A stretch of DNA of 21,396 bases from Usnea hakonensis (taxonomy: Eukaryota; Ascomycota; Lecanoromycetes; Lecanorales; Parmeliaceae), in contig BLJB01000362.1 in NCBI GenBank assembly GCA_013423325.1, forward strand, positions 1 through 21,396, in the 5' to 3' direction. Shown here piece by piece: positions 8,278 through 20,630 of the stretch; positions within the stretch are counted from its first letter, which is position 1, and every line of letters begins with the position of its first letter. The position numbers and the translations under genes are program-made. The notes beneath the pieces were generated by a model. The model was not told where the DNA came from, searched no databases, and was given only the letters and a program-made list of their open reading frames with translations.

Positions 8278-11030
8278 TACTATATTTTAAAAAAGAATCT
8301 AAAATACGTATCTAATTATATTTTAATAATAATAAAATTAGAATAATAATAGAAAAAGATATTAATAAAAAAGTAATAATTATAAAAGAAATTAATTAAA
8401 AAAGATATTATTTTTAAAATAGTTAAAGATAATTATACTTTATAAAGTACTCTTTTTTAAAGATTTATAGAAATAAAGAAAGAGATAGAAGCCTTTATAG
8501 AAACTATAAACTAGGGGTTTTAGAAAATAGTAAAAAACTATATACTATAGATAAAGTCTATAATTAATTTAAATTTATATTAAAATATAAATTATTTAAA
8601 AGTTATTAAAATAATTAAATTTAGATTTAAAGAGTATTATTAACTTTAAAATAAATAATTAATTAAAGAATTTTAAAAGGCGGAAAAAGAAAAGATAAAA
8701 ATTATATATAAAATTTATATACTTTATTAATATAAAGGAGTATATAAAGTATTATTAAAAAAGAATAGAATCTAGAAGCTCGCTTAATAAAAATAAAAGT
8801 AGAATATAGTCCTAAAACTCTTATTATAGTTTCTAGCTATTCTAAATTAAAGAGGAATAAAATAATCTAATTTTAAAAATAAAATTAATATTTTAAAAAG
8901 TATATTATTTTTATCTATTTTAATAATTAATTTAGAAAATATTTTAGACATTTAATATTTAACTCTAATACTTATAAGGGATAGAATTAATAGTAATAAA
9001 ATAATAAAAATAATTATATACTTAATAATAAATAAAGTTCTAAGTATTTTAGAAATCTCTAATTAGTTTCTAAAATATATAATCTTATATATTATAGATT
9101 TTTTTACTAGATTTTTTTAAACTTATTTTAATTTAAGATACTATTTAAGATTTTTTAAAAAGGCTAATATAATAATATTAAAAAAACTAAATAAGTCTAA
9201 TTATTTAAAATTTAAAATATACTAACTAATAGTTTTATTTAATATTCTAGATAAAGTATTAGAAATAGTAATTTTAAAATAATTAGTAGAATTAATAGAA
9301 AGTTATAATTTTCTTTTTTAATAGTAAATAAAGATAAAGAAAAATAGATTAATAAAAATAATATTAGAATTATTAATAAATATAATTTATATTATATAAA
9401 ACTATAATATTATTAATAATAGAAAAGTTATTAATCTACTTTTATTAAATATTATAAATATCTTTAATAATATCTTATATAAGAGACTCCTTTATAATTT
9501 AAAAAAGAGAGAAGTTCTAAAAAAAATAATAAAATAGATATTTAACTTTTTTATAAATAGGGTAATATCTATAATATTAGAAAACTAGATAAATCTAATA
9601 AAAATAATAGAAATTAATATTTTTTAAAAATTATTATTCTTTTCTATATTATTCCTTTTTTTTAATATCTCTCTAACTAAATAATATATAAAAACTACTT
9701 TTCCTATTTAGATAGAAGATTTTATTAATAATATTTATTTATTAATATATAGTAGGAGTATAGAAGATAATTATAAAATATTATATAAGATTTATAATAT
9801 TTATTTTAAGTAGATTAAGATATATAGAGTAATATTTACCCTTAAAAAATATAAGCTAATATATCTAATAAGAAGTCTAAAGAAGTTTAATATAAAAATA
9901 TCTTTAGATTTTAAAGAGATTAAGATAGACCCTAATCTAAATATAAAAATATTAGATTTATATATAGATATTAAATTTTAATATATATTATTTAGCTAAT
10001 AGCTTAAATTATAGAATAGAAATAAATCTTAGAATATCTTATAAACTTAATATAGAAAATAATATTTATTAGATACTATATAATATATAATATAATAGTA
10101 TACTTAATATTAATATTTATAATATTAATTTAATATTATTTTTATAGAATAAAAGGATTTTTTTAAAAGCCCTCTAAAAAGTTAATTAAAATATAAAATA
10201 AATATTTTTATAAAATAACTAAAGTATATAAGATAACTTCTATTTTAATTCTAAAGGTAAAGACTTTAATAACCCCTTTAGAATATTAATTTAATAAGTT
10301 AATATTATAATATTAAGCTTTATAAGATATTTACCTTATTATAAAAAAGGGTAATAAGTAAATTATCTAATATTTCTAAAATAATAGAGATAGGAAAAAG
10401 AAAAGAGAGCCTATATTTATAATAATAAAAAAGATTTAGACTTTTAAAGCTCTAAAAGAAAAAAGTTAGAATCTAGTAACTACTAATATAAAAAGAAAAA
10501 AGAACTAGATTAATCTATATAAAAATATTAAGAAATATTAAAATATTAATATTATTAAATAAAAAATATAAGATTAATTTTAAAAATAAAGATCTAAAAA
10601 ATAGAAAAAATATTAATAAAGAATTTCTATTATAATAAGAATTTTTATCTAAATAGAGAACTTATATAATAATAAATTTAATTATTATAAAATACTAAAA
10701 AAGATTAAAAGCTTAATTACTATTTAAATAAAAAGTAGTAAAATTAGGCTTAATATATTTCTTAATAAAATAAGGGTTTTAAATATTAATTCTAATAATA
10801 AATATAAATAGAGAAGATAGAATATTAAGTATATCCTTTTCTTCTATCTAAAATTATAAAAGGATAGATTATAACTATTTATAAAAGTAGATATTAAGGA
10901 CTTCTAGATAATACTAATTATAATTAAAAAGATTCGAATAGTAATAAAATAAATAATTAACTCTAATTAATTAAATAGTTTTAAGTTAGCTAGTAAATAA
11001 CTCTAATAGTTAAAACTATTCTTTAGAGTA
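8278..11030 (+). pseudogene. LINE-A ORF2, reverse transcriptase and C-terminal part (RIP-degraded)
   Basis: In the frame starting at 8278 the text Y-V-S-N-Y-I-L-I (8,305-8,328) corresponds to 'SDHxPI', the end of the endonuclease. From about 9,240 the RT domain follows: 'L-D-K-V-L-E' (GKVLE), 'N-I-I-N-I-F-N-N-I' near 9,450 (LDIxGAFDNV), 'K-R-L-L-Y-N-L' and a degraded 'QGSPxSPILF'. The catalytic F-V-D-D is seen as F-I-N-N at 9,721-9,732, with 'K-K-Y-K-L-I-Y' near 9,850. From 601 to 9,732, skipping copia-1, everything lies in one frame. Beyond about 9,990 the frame becomes unclear. A second frame (about 10,200-10,980) looks like the RNase H and C-terminal region, so at least one indel is likely there. 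Confidence 0.87.
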
Positions 11031-11200
11031 AAGAAGACTATTAAGCCTAAAAAAAATATATAAAAAAATAATTATACTCGCTTCTAAAAATAGAAATAAT
11101 TAGAGATATAAAAATTAAAAAATAAAAGAATTAATATAAAAAAGTAGAGAGATATATAATAATATAATAGGGTTCCTAAAGAGTATAATAAAAGAGAAAA
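8278..11200 (+). mobile_element. LINE-A (Tad1-like), 3' piece
   Basis: Continuation of the LINE interrupted at 1218, with reverse transcriptase and the degraded C-terminal region. Coding similarity fades after about 10,980. Sequence up to about 11,200 is probably 3' untranslated region, but the boundary with copia-2 is not visible. The two pieces give an ORF2 of about 1,140 codons, a normal length for Tad1 elements. No poly(A) or simple-repeat tail could be recognised in the mutated sequence. Confidence 0.8.
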
Positions 11201-11779
11201 TATATTATTTAATTAAAATTTTTATTTAGAGGTTTGTTTTTAGATTTCTTCGATATCTAGCTCTATTAGTTTAGCGTTATAGTTATCCTTATTAGCTTAT
11301 ATTAAGTAGCTAGTATAGGCGTATAAAATAATTAATTAATTAATCTACTATACCTTTAGACTCTAGTTAGTATATATTACTATTCTTTCTATACTTTAAC
11401 TTTTAAGTAGAAAATTTAAATTATTATTAATTATAAAGAAGTAGATAGAGTCTACTATATCTCTAAATAGGATTAGCTATATAAATATAAATAATATTAG
11501 ATCCTTATATAAGACTTCCCTTATTATTACTATAATTTTAATATATACGATACTATCGAAAAGGGGGAATCTTATAGATATATTACTATCTAATTTTTAA
11601 ATTAGCTTAGTAAACTTATCTAAAAGGCTCTAGAATATAAATAAAATATATACTATTTATCTAAATCTAGAGAATTTACTCTAATAATTTCTAGATTCTC
11701 TATTAAAGAATTAATTTTTTTAATATATAATAATATTAATTTATTTAGCTATAAAGTAAAATTATTTTTATATATCTTA

Positions 11780-12590
11780 TTAAGTTATAGAGAATAACTC
11801 GATAAAAGTACTAGCCCTACTAAAGATTATTAAGCTTAAGAACCTTAAAAGATACTAGGTATAAAAGTAAAAAATATAGATTTACCTTATTATTACTATA
11901 TTATAGAGATATATTATTATATCTTAATTAACCTTTCTAGAAAAATTATCTAATTTAATATTTATTAAATTAAGGATATTAATATTATAAAAAGAAATAT
12001 TATTTTAGAAGATATTATATCTAAATTACTTTAATTAACTCCTATTTCTAAACTTAATAATAGGGCCTATAATAACTATCTTAAAAAATAGAAAAGTAAA
12101 TATTTTTTAATCTATAATATAATACTTAATTATTTAGATATTAATTACTATAATAATTATAAAGGTTATACTACTAATATATATCTCCTCTAGGAAGCTA
12201 TTAAAGTTAATTATAAATTTAAAGGTTTTAATATTTTTAATAATCTCTATTATTAGCTATTTATTTTTAAGCTCTAGAACTATATAAATATTATTAAATA
12301 TACTAGAAAGTTTAAGGAACTCTATAATAATATTATTAATATATATAAAAGGGTAAGTTTTAATAATAATATCTTTATCTTTCTTTTCTATATAGATTTT
12401 AGAAAGTAATATAAAGATTACTTTTTAATCTATATCTAAAATTATAAATTTATAAATACTAATAGAAGTATAGTCTATAGTCTCGAGTATATAATATAAT
12501 AATTTATTTAAAATATAACTAATTTTTTAATTAGTTATATTAAATCTATCTAAAAATAGTAGTAATATAGCTAGAGGCTTATATCGTAAT
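11780..12590 (+). pseudogene. Copia-2 gag (capsid part)
   Basis: Structural protein of the virus-like particle. A long stretch with few RIP-type stops contains 'L-Y-Y-Q-L-F-I-F-K-L-Q-N-Y' (near 12,250). Next to it is 'I-K-Y-T-R-K-F-K-E-L-Y-N-N-I' (near 12,290-12,335), then 'V-S-F-N-N-N-I-F-I-F-L-F-Y-I' and 'Q-Y-K-D-Y-F-L-I-Y' (12,355-12,435). This is the layout of the copia Gag (UBN2-type) domain: 'LW..F....L......Y...F..L......G......L...LL..LP..Y'. Many Tyr and Asn probably replace His/Cys and Asp. The start is uncertain. Confidence 0.72.
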
Positions 12591-12789
12591 TACTTTTAGA
12601 ATTAAAAAGTCCTAGAATAATATAGTTAAAAGACTAGATACTATCTATATCTAATATTTAGTTAAATTCTACTAAAATTATAAAAAGAATTATTATACTC
12701 GTAATAAATATAAGGGTAGAATAAACTAATATAAATAAATATTAAGTCGTAGCCGGAATAATAATAGTAAGTAATAGTATAATAATAGA

Positions 12790-12850
12790 GATCGTAGATA
12801 TTATAATAGCTATAATTAAAAGAGTAATTATTATAATTATTATAATTATT
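12790..12850 (+). pseudogene. Copia-2 zinc knuckle and Asn-Tyr-Tyr repeat
   Basis: The reading Y-N-S-Y-N-*-K-S-N-Y-Y-N-Y-Y fits a CX2CX4HX4C nucleocapsid knuckle if Tyr stands for Cys (TGY to TAY), Ser for Gly and the stop for Gln; the Asn at the His position is less direct. It is followed by repeated AATTATTAT-type codons (N-Y-Y). Position between gag and protease is as expected for a copia nucleocapsid. Confidence 0.55.
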
Positions 12851-13059
12851 ATAAGAAGTCTTATAAGCCTCGTTAAGATATTAACCCTATTTACTATAAT
12901 ATTAGTAGTAAAGATAGCTCGACTTCTAACTCTAATATTAATTAGGACTATAGTAGATATAACTATTATATAATACTCCCTAAAGATAAAAAATTAGAAT
13001 CCTATATTATAGAGGCTATTATTATATCTATAAAACCCGCTAAACTCCTAATATAATAA

Positions 13060-13098
13060 GATTTAAACTCGTACTATTTAGTTTATATAACGCCTAAT
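13060..13098 (+). pseudogene. Copia-2 protease active-site region
   Basis: The codons read D-L-N-S-Y-Y-L-V-Y-I-T-P-N, which resembles the copia protease box 'LDSGxSxHMTPN' with Asn for Asp and Tyr for Cys/His. The residue at the DSG glycine cannot be derived from Gly by one transition, so this family may have differed there. Downstream 'V-K-I/I-R-I...G.G' and 'L-Y-I-L-N-L-S-I-N-L-I-S' (near 13,250-13,290) match the family pattern 'LYVPxLxxNLIS', which strengthens the call. Confidence 0.65.
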
Positions 13099-13789
13099 CG
13101 TTTAGTCTTTAAAATATATACTCTTACTACTAGTAATAACTATTAATTAATTAGAGGGATTAGAGGATCCCTTAGGCTAATTAGTAAAAGTAAAATTAAG
13201 ATTAAACTTAATATTAATAGCTAATATTATTTTCTAATTTTTAATAATATCCTCTATATTCTTAATTTATCTATAAACTTAATTTCTTAAAATAAACTAA
13301 TATAATTAGATTATCTAATAAAAATTATTTTTAAAGGAATTAAGATTAGAATAAGAGAAATTACTACCTAGCTAATTAATAATAATATCTATTAATTTAA
13401 TATATAGGAGAATAAGTCTAAGTAGCTTACTATATTAGTTCTAGTACTAAAATAAGCCTTTAAGTCTTATTTATCTCTAAAGTAGAAACCGCTTAACTAT
13501 AGTAGCCGCTAATTTAATAGAAGGCCTAATTATCTCCTTTATATCTATTAAAAAGTATTTTTATAGCTCTTACTATAAATCTAACTCTAATATTAACTCC
13601 GTATCTAGTTATAATAGCTTAGATTCGAAGTTAGCTTTAAATTTATTTTTAGATTTAGATTTAAATCTTAACTTTATAATTTCTAACTATAAGAATAGAT
13701 TATAAAAAAGATAAAAGTATAAGTCTAATTCTAAAACTATAGCTTATTATTATTATTATTTAAGATACTCTAGAAATATATAATAGCTC

Positions 13790-14460
13790 GAATACTATAA
13801 TATTAATCTATCTAAAAAAGTTATAGATAAGGTATCTTATATATTTTATACTATTAAGAAGATATAATAAATAAGATATATTTTTTATATTTATCTTAAT
13901 AAATAATATTTAGACCTTATCTATAGTAATTTTAATATAATAGAGAAAATTAAACTTAATTTTAAATACTTTATTATCTTTTTTAATAATTATATAAAAG
14001 TCTTTAAAATAAAAGTCCTCTACTCTAAAGATAAAATATTTATTATATTTTATTATTATTTTATATATAATAAAAGAGGAGACTTCTAGTATAATAGACT
14101 ATAAATAAACTAAGATAATAAATATTCTAACTACGAGTTTAATTAATTTTATAGTAATAGTAGTATTATATAGGAGCTTACTATTTTAAATAACTCTAAA
14201 TAAAATAGCTTCTCTAAAAGATTTAATTAGGATCTAAAAAGATATATTTTTATAGTAATAAAAAAGATAGATCTCTCTATAGAATACTAGTCTTAATTAA
14301 TAATAGTAGCTAGTTATTTATATAATTATTATTTTATTTAGAATTATAAGTTAACCCCTTATAAAGCTAATATTAGTATCTAGCTAAAATTAAAGTATCT
14401 TTATTCTATTAGCTTTTATAGCTAGTATCTTATTTAGAAACCTAATACAAACTAGAAGAC
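13790..14460 (+). pseudogene. Copia-2 integrase
   Basis: GAG-pre-integrase text 'N-L-S-K-K-V-I-D-K-V' (near 13,805-13,835) matches the 'GHLSxKxI' segment. The core follows. 'I-N-Q-D-N-K-Y-S-N-Y-E-F-N' (14,105-14,145) corresponds to 'xRTDNGTEYxxxEF', with the second catalytic Asp. At 14,165-14,245 'E-L-T-I-L-N-N-S-K-*-N-S-F-S-K-R-F-N' corresponds to 'xxTxPGNPxQNGxSERxN', with the catalytic Glu now Lys. 'L-T-P-Y-K-A' near 14,355 matches 'xTPYExW'. Domain order and spacing are right for copia. The Glu-to-Lys change, a G-to-A transition, would inactivate it. Confidence 0.82.
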
Positions 14461-14899
14461 TAATTAGGACTATACTATTACTAAAAATTCTATTAGACTT
14501 TTAGAGTATAAGGATAATTAAATCTATTAGATACTACTTAAAGATAGAAGAATCTTTTATATATTTTAAATAATATAGAGAAAGATTCTATCTAAATTCT
14601 TTCGCGTTAAATAGCTAAAGCCTCCCTTAATAGGGGAAATATTACCGCTATTATTAATAATATTAACTTAGCCTAGAAAAGGCTTAATATCTATTATTAT
14701 AGACCCCTAAATTATTATAGTAGAAGATAAACTAGTATCTACTTCTATTTTTATTTCTATTTCTATAGTCTCTACTACGCTAATATTAACGCCTATTAAT
14801 ACTTTACTAATATTAAGCTCGATAAATTTAGAATTATCTAGACCTCTCGCGAATTATCTTAAATTATAATATTATAATCTCTTACTAGACCCTTTAGCC

Positions 14900-15115
14900 T
14901 TATTTATATTTATTATCTAGGAATTTTATAAACCTAAGAGCTATAATAAAGCTATCTTAAATAATAACCCTAATAGTAAGGACTAGAAAGCCGCTATAGA
15001 AGACGAGATTAACTTATTAATAAAAAATAGAATATAGAAGCTAATAGACTATTTATTAAATTATAAGCCTTTAAGAGGTAAGTAGATATTTACCCTAAAA
15101 TAAGTCTATAATTAA
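14900..15115 (+). pseudogene. Copia-2 reverse transcriptase, N-terminal fragment only
   Basis: 'F-Y-K-P-K-S-Y-N-K-A-I-L' (near 14,925-14,960) matches 'P.tyxEAI'. Then come 'K-A-A-I-E-D-E-I-N-L-L-I-K-N-R' (14,990-15,035) and 'K-P-L-R-G-K-*-I-F-T-L-K' (15,065-15,105), the start of RVT_2 ('AMxEEixSLxxNxTW... W(V/I)FxxK'). The expected 'YKARLVxxG' and the whole catalytic part (YVDD) are not found after 15,115, so most of the RT and RNase H are missing or unrecognisable. Confidence 0.78.
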
Positions 15116-15779
15116 ATTAGTAAATAAGAATTAAAGCTATACTAATTATAATAAAAATATTATACCTTTTTTTATTATTTATTATATTTCTAATTTATCT
15201 ATAAAAATCTTTATCGTAATAGTAACCGCTTAAAAAGAGGTATATAGTATACTATTTATAATTTAAAAACCCTCGAAAATAAAGCTAGCCTTATAGATTA
15301 ATAAAATATAGAGATAGAAAAGTTTATTAGTTTATAAAGATATAAAATAAAGATAATAAATCTAAAACTTTAAATAATATCTAATATTATACTATTAAGT
15401 CTCTTCTAGAATAGAAAACTAGATAATTATATTAAATATTATATTTTTATTCTTATTATTAATAGAGTAAATAATATATTATTTATAAAAATTAATAATT
15501 TTTAAATCTAAAAAAGAATTATCTCTCGATTAATCTAAATAAAGTAGTAATAGACTTATTATAGATACTCTATTTTTAGATCTAATTATTTTTTTTAATT
15601 ATTAATCTAGAAGATAAAGATTAAAAGAATAAATAGCGGGTATTTTCTAAATAATATTAAAAGTTAGAATCTAATATATAGCTTTTATAAAAAATAAATA
15701 TTAAGCGACTTAGTAATCTTAAAACTCGTCTAAAGATTTATTTTTATTAATAATATATTTACTTTGAAGTAAAATTAAT
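15116..15779. other. Unassigned sequence between copia-2 and LINE-B
   Basis: About 660 bp, RIP-saturated. One + strand frame is partly open (around 15,350-15,720) but matches nothing I know. It may contain the remnant 3' end of copia-2, a lost LTR, or the 5' untranslated region of LINE-B. No LTR pair, terminal inverted repeat or zinc finger was seen. Confidence 0.5.
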
Positions 15780-17440
15780 ACGCCTTCTATTAATATTAAA
15801 AGACTCTATAATTAATAGAAAGAGCCGCAATTAATATTAAAAAGATAAGAAGAGGATAGAGAAGAGAAGAAAAAGTCACTAATAGTATATTAACGCCTAC
15901 ATAATACCGTAGCGCCGCCGGCGGGATACTAGCGCGTAATAATAGAGAGATAGAAATCTATTAATAGATAGAAAATAGCTAAAAAAAAGTAATCTATAAA
16001 GAAGTAATTAAGATTCGAGAATTCTTTAGACCTAAATATAAAAAGGAAAGATAAGCGATCCTATAAAAAAAGGCTACTCGGCTACTAAATAGTATTATTA
16101 TAAAAGGGGAGGCGAGTACGAGATATATTAGAAATATACCTAATAAAAAAGATATAATATTAAGACTAAAAAAAGTAGTTAATAGATTAAAGATCGCTAT
16201 TAAAAAAATAGAGAGGAATAGAGGAGATAAAGATAATATATAGATAATAATCCTAAAAAAAGCCTAGATAATAATAAATAGATATAATATTAATAAACTA
16301 TTTATATAAATATTATATAGAAGCTTTAAAATTATAATATAGATCACTAATAAAGAGATATAGAAAAAAATAAAAGGCTTTATAATAGAGGAGATAGTAA
16401 AAAGAGTAAGAAAAAAAATAGAAATAGAAATAATATAAAATAGAATAATTAAGAGAAAGATATATATAAGAGAAATAATTATACTAATAGTAAATATAGA
16501 AAAATATTAAAAATAATTATAAAAAAATATAAATTAAATAAGAGATATTATAAAGGACGCGATAATAAAATAGAAACTTTTTATAATAATAATATATAGA
16601 ATACGCGTAGTAAAAATACTAATAAATAACTAGAAGACTATTAATAAGAGGATAGAGATCGCGAATATAAAAATCTATCTAGAATTAAAGATTAAAAGTA
16701 TAAAGTAGATTAATAGAAATAATTTTAATAAGGAATACTTAATATTTATTCTATATATTATTAATATAGAGGCGGCTAATAGGCTTATTAAATATAGATT
16801 AATTAATAAGTTTAATCTAAAGTAAATAGACTACTTTAAGTAAATAGTAAAAATATAGTAGTACCTAAAATACTAAAAATATAGATACTATTAAACTAAT
16901 TATAAAAAGAATTAATACTATATAATATACGCGTAAAAATATTATTTTAATACGTATCTATATTAGAGAAATAAATATAGTAAGAAATAAAAATATAGAG
17001 TATATAATAATAAATATTAAATATAGTTAATCTAATATAAATTAAAAAAGAAGGAATATAAAAGGGTTAAATTAATATTTATAGTAAAATTAAAATTCTA
17101 CCTAATAACTAATAAAGGGAGGATCGATAAAAGGGGATATATACTATTAACTCTAAATTAATAGGTATAATTTAGGTCTCTAGAAGAGTACTAATAGAGA
17201 ATTAGAGACTTAATAACTACTATAATAAATAATAAAAAACGGAAGATTATTTATATTAGCGGAAAACTAAATAGCCTATTAAAGGCTAAAAAAGATATAA
17301 GTTAAAAAAAGATTAAACTAGATATATAGATATTATAGAGAAATAATATAATATTATTATTAAACTAGAAAACCTTAATAATAATATAATTATAAAGCTA
17401 GAAGATAAAGTTAAATCTAGAAAATCTTATAAAAATTAGT
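15780..17440 (+). pseudogene. LINE-B ORF1, Gag-like RNA-binding protein with three zinc knuckles
   Basis: ORF1 proteins of Tad1 LINEs coat the element RNA. One frame is kept from about 15,780 past 17,015 with RIP-type stops only. A GC-rich run (15,907-15,926) encodes R-S-A-A-G-G near the N-terminus. A long charged, helix-prone region follows. Then come three knuckles with Tyr in place of Cys/His: 16,862-16,903 (CX2CX4HX4C), 16,919-16,957 (CX2CX3HX4C) and one starting at 16,994 (C at 16,994 and 17,003, H at 17,015). 'A-A-N-R-L-I-K' and 'F-N-L-K' just before them match the family pattern 'A..LI..G......f'. Start and stop are approximate. Length near 550 codons is normal. Confidence 0.83.
15907..15926 (+). 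other. GC-rich run inside LINE-B ORF1
   Basis: Twenty bases made almost only of C and G, within a block where C and G are rare. It contains CG, CC and GC steps but no CA or TG. It therefore offers no RIP target and probably shows the original composition of the element. In the ORF1 frame it encodes small residues (S-A-A-G-G). Confidence 0.7.
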
Positions 17441-17460
17441 AGAAAATCCGTAGACTAGAA

Positions 17461-20400
17461 ACGAATATATTAAATATACTAGATAAACTTAGAATATTAT
17501 AATATAATATAAATAAATCGAAGAATAAGATAATAGTACTACTACTAAATAAAAAGAGGATATAGAAATATAATATATTTATTATTTAAAAATTATAATA
17601 AAACCCCTTTAATAAGAAGATATTTAATTCTCGAAATTTAGGATTTAAAGTAGTTAATAATATAGAATAAATAGTATTATATATAAATAAGCGAGTTAAT
17701 TTAAATAAGTAAGAAGTAATCTAGTATAGTTTAGATATAGAAATAATTATATTAAGAAGCTATAATAAGGGGGAAGTATTAATAGTTAATATTTATAAAA
17801 TATATATTCCCCCTTTAGTAAGCTATATAAATATATTAAATCGAGAGGGAATAGAGAGAGTAAAGAGAGCGCTAGCTATATAAGAGAAATATATTTTAAC
17901 TAAAGATTTTAATCTCTATTATCTATATTAGAGAGGTCTAGCTTATTCTAATTAATATATCTAGATAGAAGAATTAATAGATATAATAGAGTAAATAGAT
18001 ATAATATTAATAACCCTAAAAAATACTATTATACGCGATATATATAAAGAGTAAATAATAATAGATCTAGCCTTTATATCTAATAAATTAATAAATTAGA
18101 TAATAAGATATCTTTTAATTTTATATTTAGAAAACTTATTAGACTATCTTCTTATTAAAATTATATTAATATTTATAGTACTTAAAATTAAAGAGAGGAA
18201 ATTATATAGAAATTAAAAAATACTAAAAGTAAAGGAATTTAAAGAGATATTAATAAAAAGGCTTTCTAGATACTTTAAGAGTATACTACCCTTAAGAAAA
18301 AAATTTAATAAATATATAAAGAAACTACTAAGGGTAATTAAAATAATAATTAAAAAATTAATATTATAAATAAAGTTAAATAAATACTTTAAAAACTATT
18401 AATTAAAAGAATACTCTAAAGTTATAAAAAAGATAAAGAAGCTATATAAAATATATATAAAATTAGAGATAATAGAACTATATTAATAATATTAATAAAT
18501 AGTAAATAGAAAGGGAAAGGTAATAGCGTAATATAAAAAAGACTTATTTTACGAAATAATAGAAAAGATAGAAAAGATAAATAAAACCCTCTTTTTTATA
18601 ATAAAATAAATATATAAGAGAGGGACTAAAGATATTAAGATAATATTAATATTAAAGGGCTCTAGAGATAAGATTATAATAAAGATAAAAGATAAAATTA
18701 AGCTAATATTTAGAGCCTATTTTTTTCCTCTACTAATAATAGATATATTAAATATTAATAAATATAATTATAAAACTCTAATTAAAGGGGGTTCTACGCT
18801 TATATTATAAAAGATCTCTAGAGTCCTTAAAAAAGCTCTATTAAATAAAGCGGCTAAATTAAATAGAATATCTAACTAAATACTCCGCGTATATAAGATA
18901 TAGATAATAATATAGATCTATTTACTTTTCTAGATATATATAGAGACTAGATATTAACTAAAAAGGTTTAAATTAGTAGTAATAATAATACTTAAAAAGC
19001 TAGAAGCCTAGAGGGACTATATTAACTCTAAAGTATATTAATTAATAGTATTATTTAATACTATAGAAAAAGCCCTTAAATCGATAATCTTAAACTAAAT
19101 TTAATTTATAATAGAATTCTATAAGACTTTTCTAAGAATATAGATAAGGGCGAGAAAATAGTAATTAATAAATATAACTCTAAAACTAATTACTAAAAAG
19201 GTCTATATAATCTAAAATAATATAAGGGTAAGAGTAACGAGCTTACTCTATTTAGATATTATAAAGGTATTTAATAATATATTATATAAAAGACTAGCTT
19301 ATAATATAAGGAAATAAAGAGTTCTAGTAGAACTATTAAGATAAGTAGAAGATTTTCTAAAAGAAAAAAGAATAACTCTAACTATTATTAAATATATACT
19401 AGAGGAATAAGAGATAAATATTAAAATATTATAAAAATTATTACTATTCTCTATTTTATACCTCTTTTATAATATTAATTTTCTAGAAATATATAAAAAT
19501 ACTAGCCTATATATTAGTACTATTAGATTTATTAATAATATAAATATAATAATATATAGTATCTTAATAATAAGTAACTATAAGAAGCTAATACGTATCT
19601 ATAGTACATATAAGTAATAGGCGATATAATATAGATCTAAATTTATTATAAAAAAGTATAAATTAATATACTTTTTATAAATCTCTAAAAAGTTTAATAT
19701 AAAAATAAAAATAATATTAGAAGAATAGCTTCTAGAAGCGAGTAATATAATATGGATTCTAGAAATCTAACTAGACTTAAAACTAAAATAATAATTATAT
19801 ATAAAGCTAATAATAAGAATAAATATAATTTAATTAATTATTAGATTAATATAAAGGATATCTATTATAGTAGTAAAATAAATATATATATTAATATTAT
19901 AATTAACGATTATTTATAGAATAATAATTTAGTATATAATAAGAGAACTTTAAGACTATAAGAAAAAGATAGATATAAAATTAAAATAAATCTAGGGCTA
20001 GTCGCTATATATAATTATAAGAGTATATAAGGCGATATTAATAAAAGTATTAAAAATTAAAATAAATATAATATTAATAGATCTATATATAAAAAAGCTA
20101 ATAGTAAGATTAATAATTTAAAAATAGAGCTACGCTATAATTAAGAAGATAGTATTAAAGATAAAATATAATATAAAAGAAAAAAGAGGGAGGAAGATAA
20201 AATTTAAAATCTCTAAAGAGGAAAAAAGAGGCTAGGTCGAATAATTAATAATAATATAAAAAGATTTAAATAAAGTAGAGGGAAAGGGATAGAAAGAAGT
20301 AAGAGTAGAATTATATATAGTAGTATTCTAGATAATAAGATTAGAGGTCTTAATAAAGGACTATAATAAATATATAATATAAATCTATAATATAGATAAT

Positions 20401-20630
20401 ATATTATTAAGGTAAAAATTATACTTAGATAAAAATAGAAGAAAGAGGATAATAATAATTATAATAATTAATCTAAATAACTAGGGATAGATAATTAAGT
20501 TTAGAGAATTAAAAATAATATTAATATATTATAAAAAATTAGAAAGGTTAATTTAAATGATAGAGAAGCTAGTAAAAAGATATTAAATTAATAGATAAAA
20601 CTAAAAAGGACTTATATATAGAATATATTT
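17461..20630 (+). pseudogene. LINE-B ORF2, endonuclease and reverse transcriptase
   Basis: The N-terminus L-R-I-L-*-Y-N-I-N-K-S-K (17,488-17,523) matches 'LRxLQxNxxKSK'. A 'Y-N-I-F-I-I-*-K' stretch near 17,565 is 'YDIxAIQEPW'. K-D-F-N-L-Y-Y-L at 17,902-17,925 is 'GDFNLHHP'. 'I-D-L-A-F-I-S' near 18,060 matches 'IDLTFxS', and 'L-D-Y-L-L-I-K' near 18,140 matches 'SDHxPI'. The RT has 'L-D-I-I-K-V-F-N-N' near 19,255 and F-I-N-N at 19,528-19,539 for FVDD, both in the endonuclease frame. From about 20,030 'Y-K-A-I-L-I-K-V-L-K-I' resembles the Tad1 'RAxxxxPxxALxxxxG' linker. RNase H is not convincingly visible. Confidence 0.87.

Larger units (their letters stand above)
11250..15130 (+). mobile_element. 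Copia-2, second Ty1/copia element, LTRs not found
   Basis: Gag, zinc knuckle, protease, integrase and the first part of RT occur in copia order on the + strand. Protein text differs clearly from copia-1 in all shared domains, so it is another family. The RT stops being recognisable after about 15,110. I compared 10,950-11,500 with 15,150-15,850 by eye and found no convincing direct repeat. It may therefore be truncated at the 3' side, or its LTRs may be too mutated to see. The outer limits are approximate. About 11,250-11,780 has a partly open frame but no recognisable domain. Confidence 0.75.

Noticed and set aside
11281..11340. Possible primer-binding site for copia-2
   Set aside because: No match to the tRNA-iMet arm or a tRNA 3' end even allowing RIP transitions, and no LTR beside it.
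13741..13761. TTATTATTATT microsatellite as a functional repeat
   Set aside because: Low-complexity TA runs are expected from RIP-saturated sequence; nothing distinguishes it.
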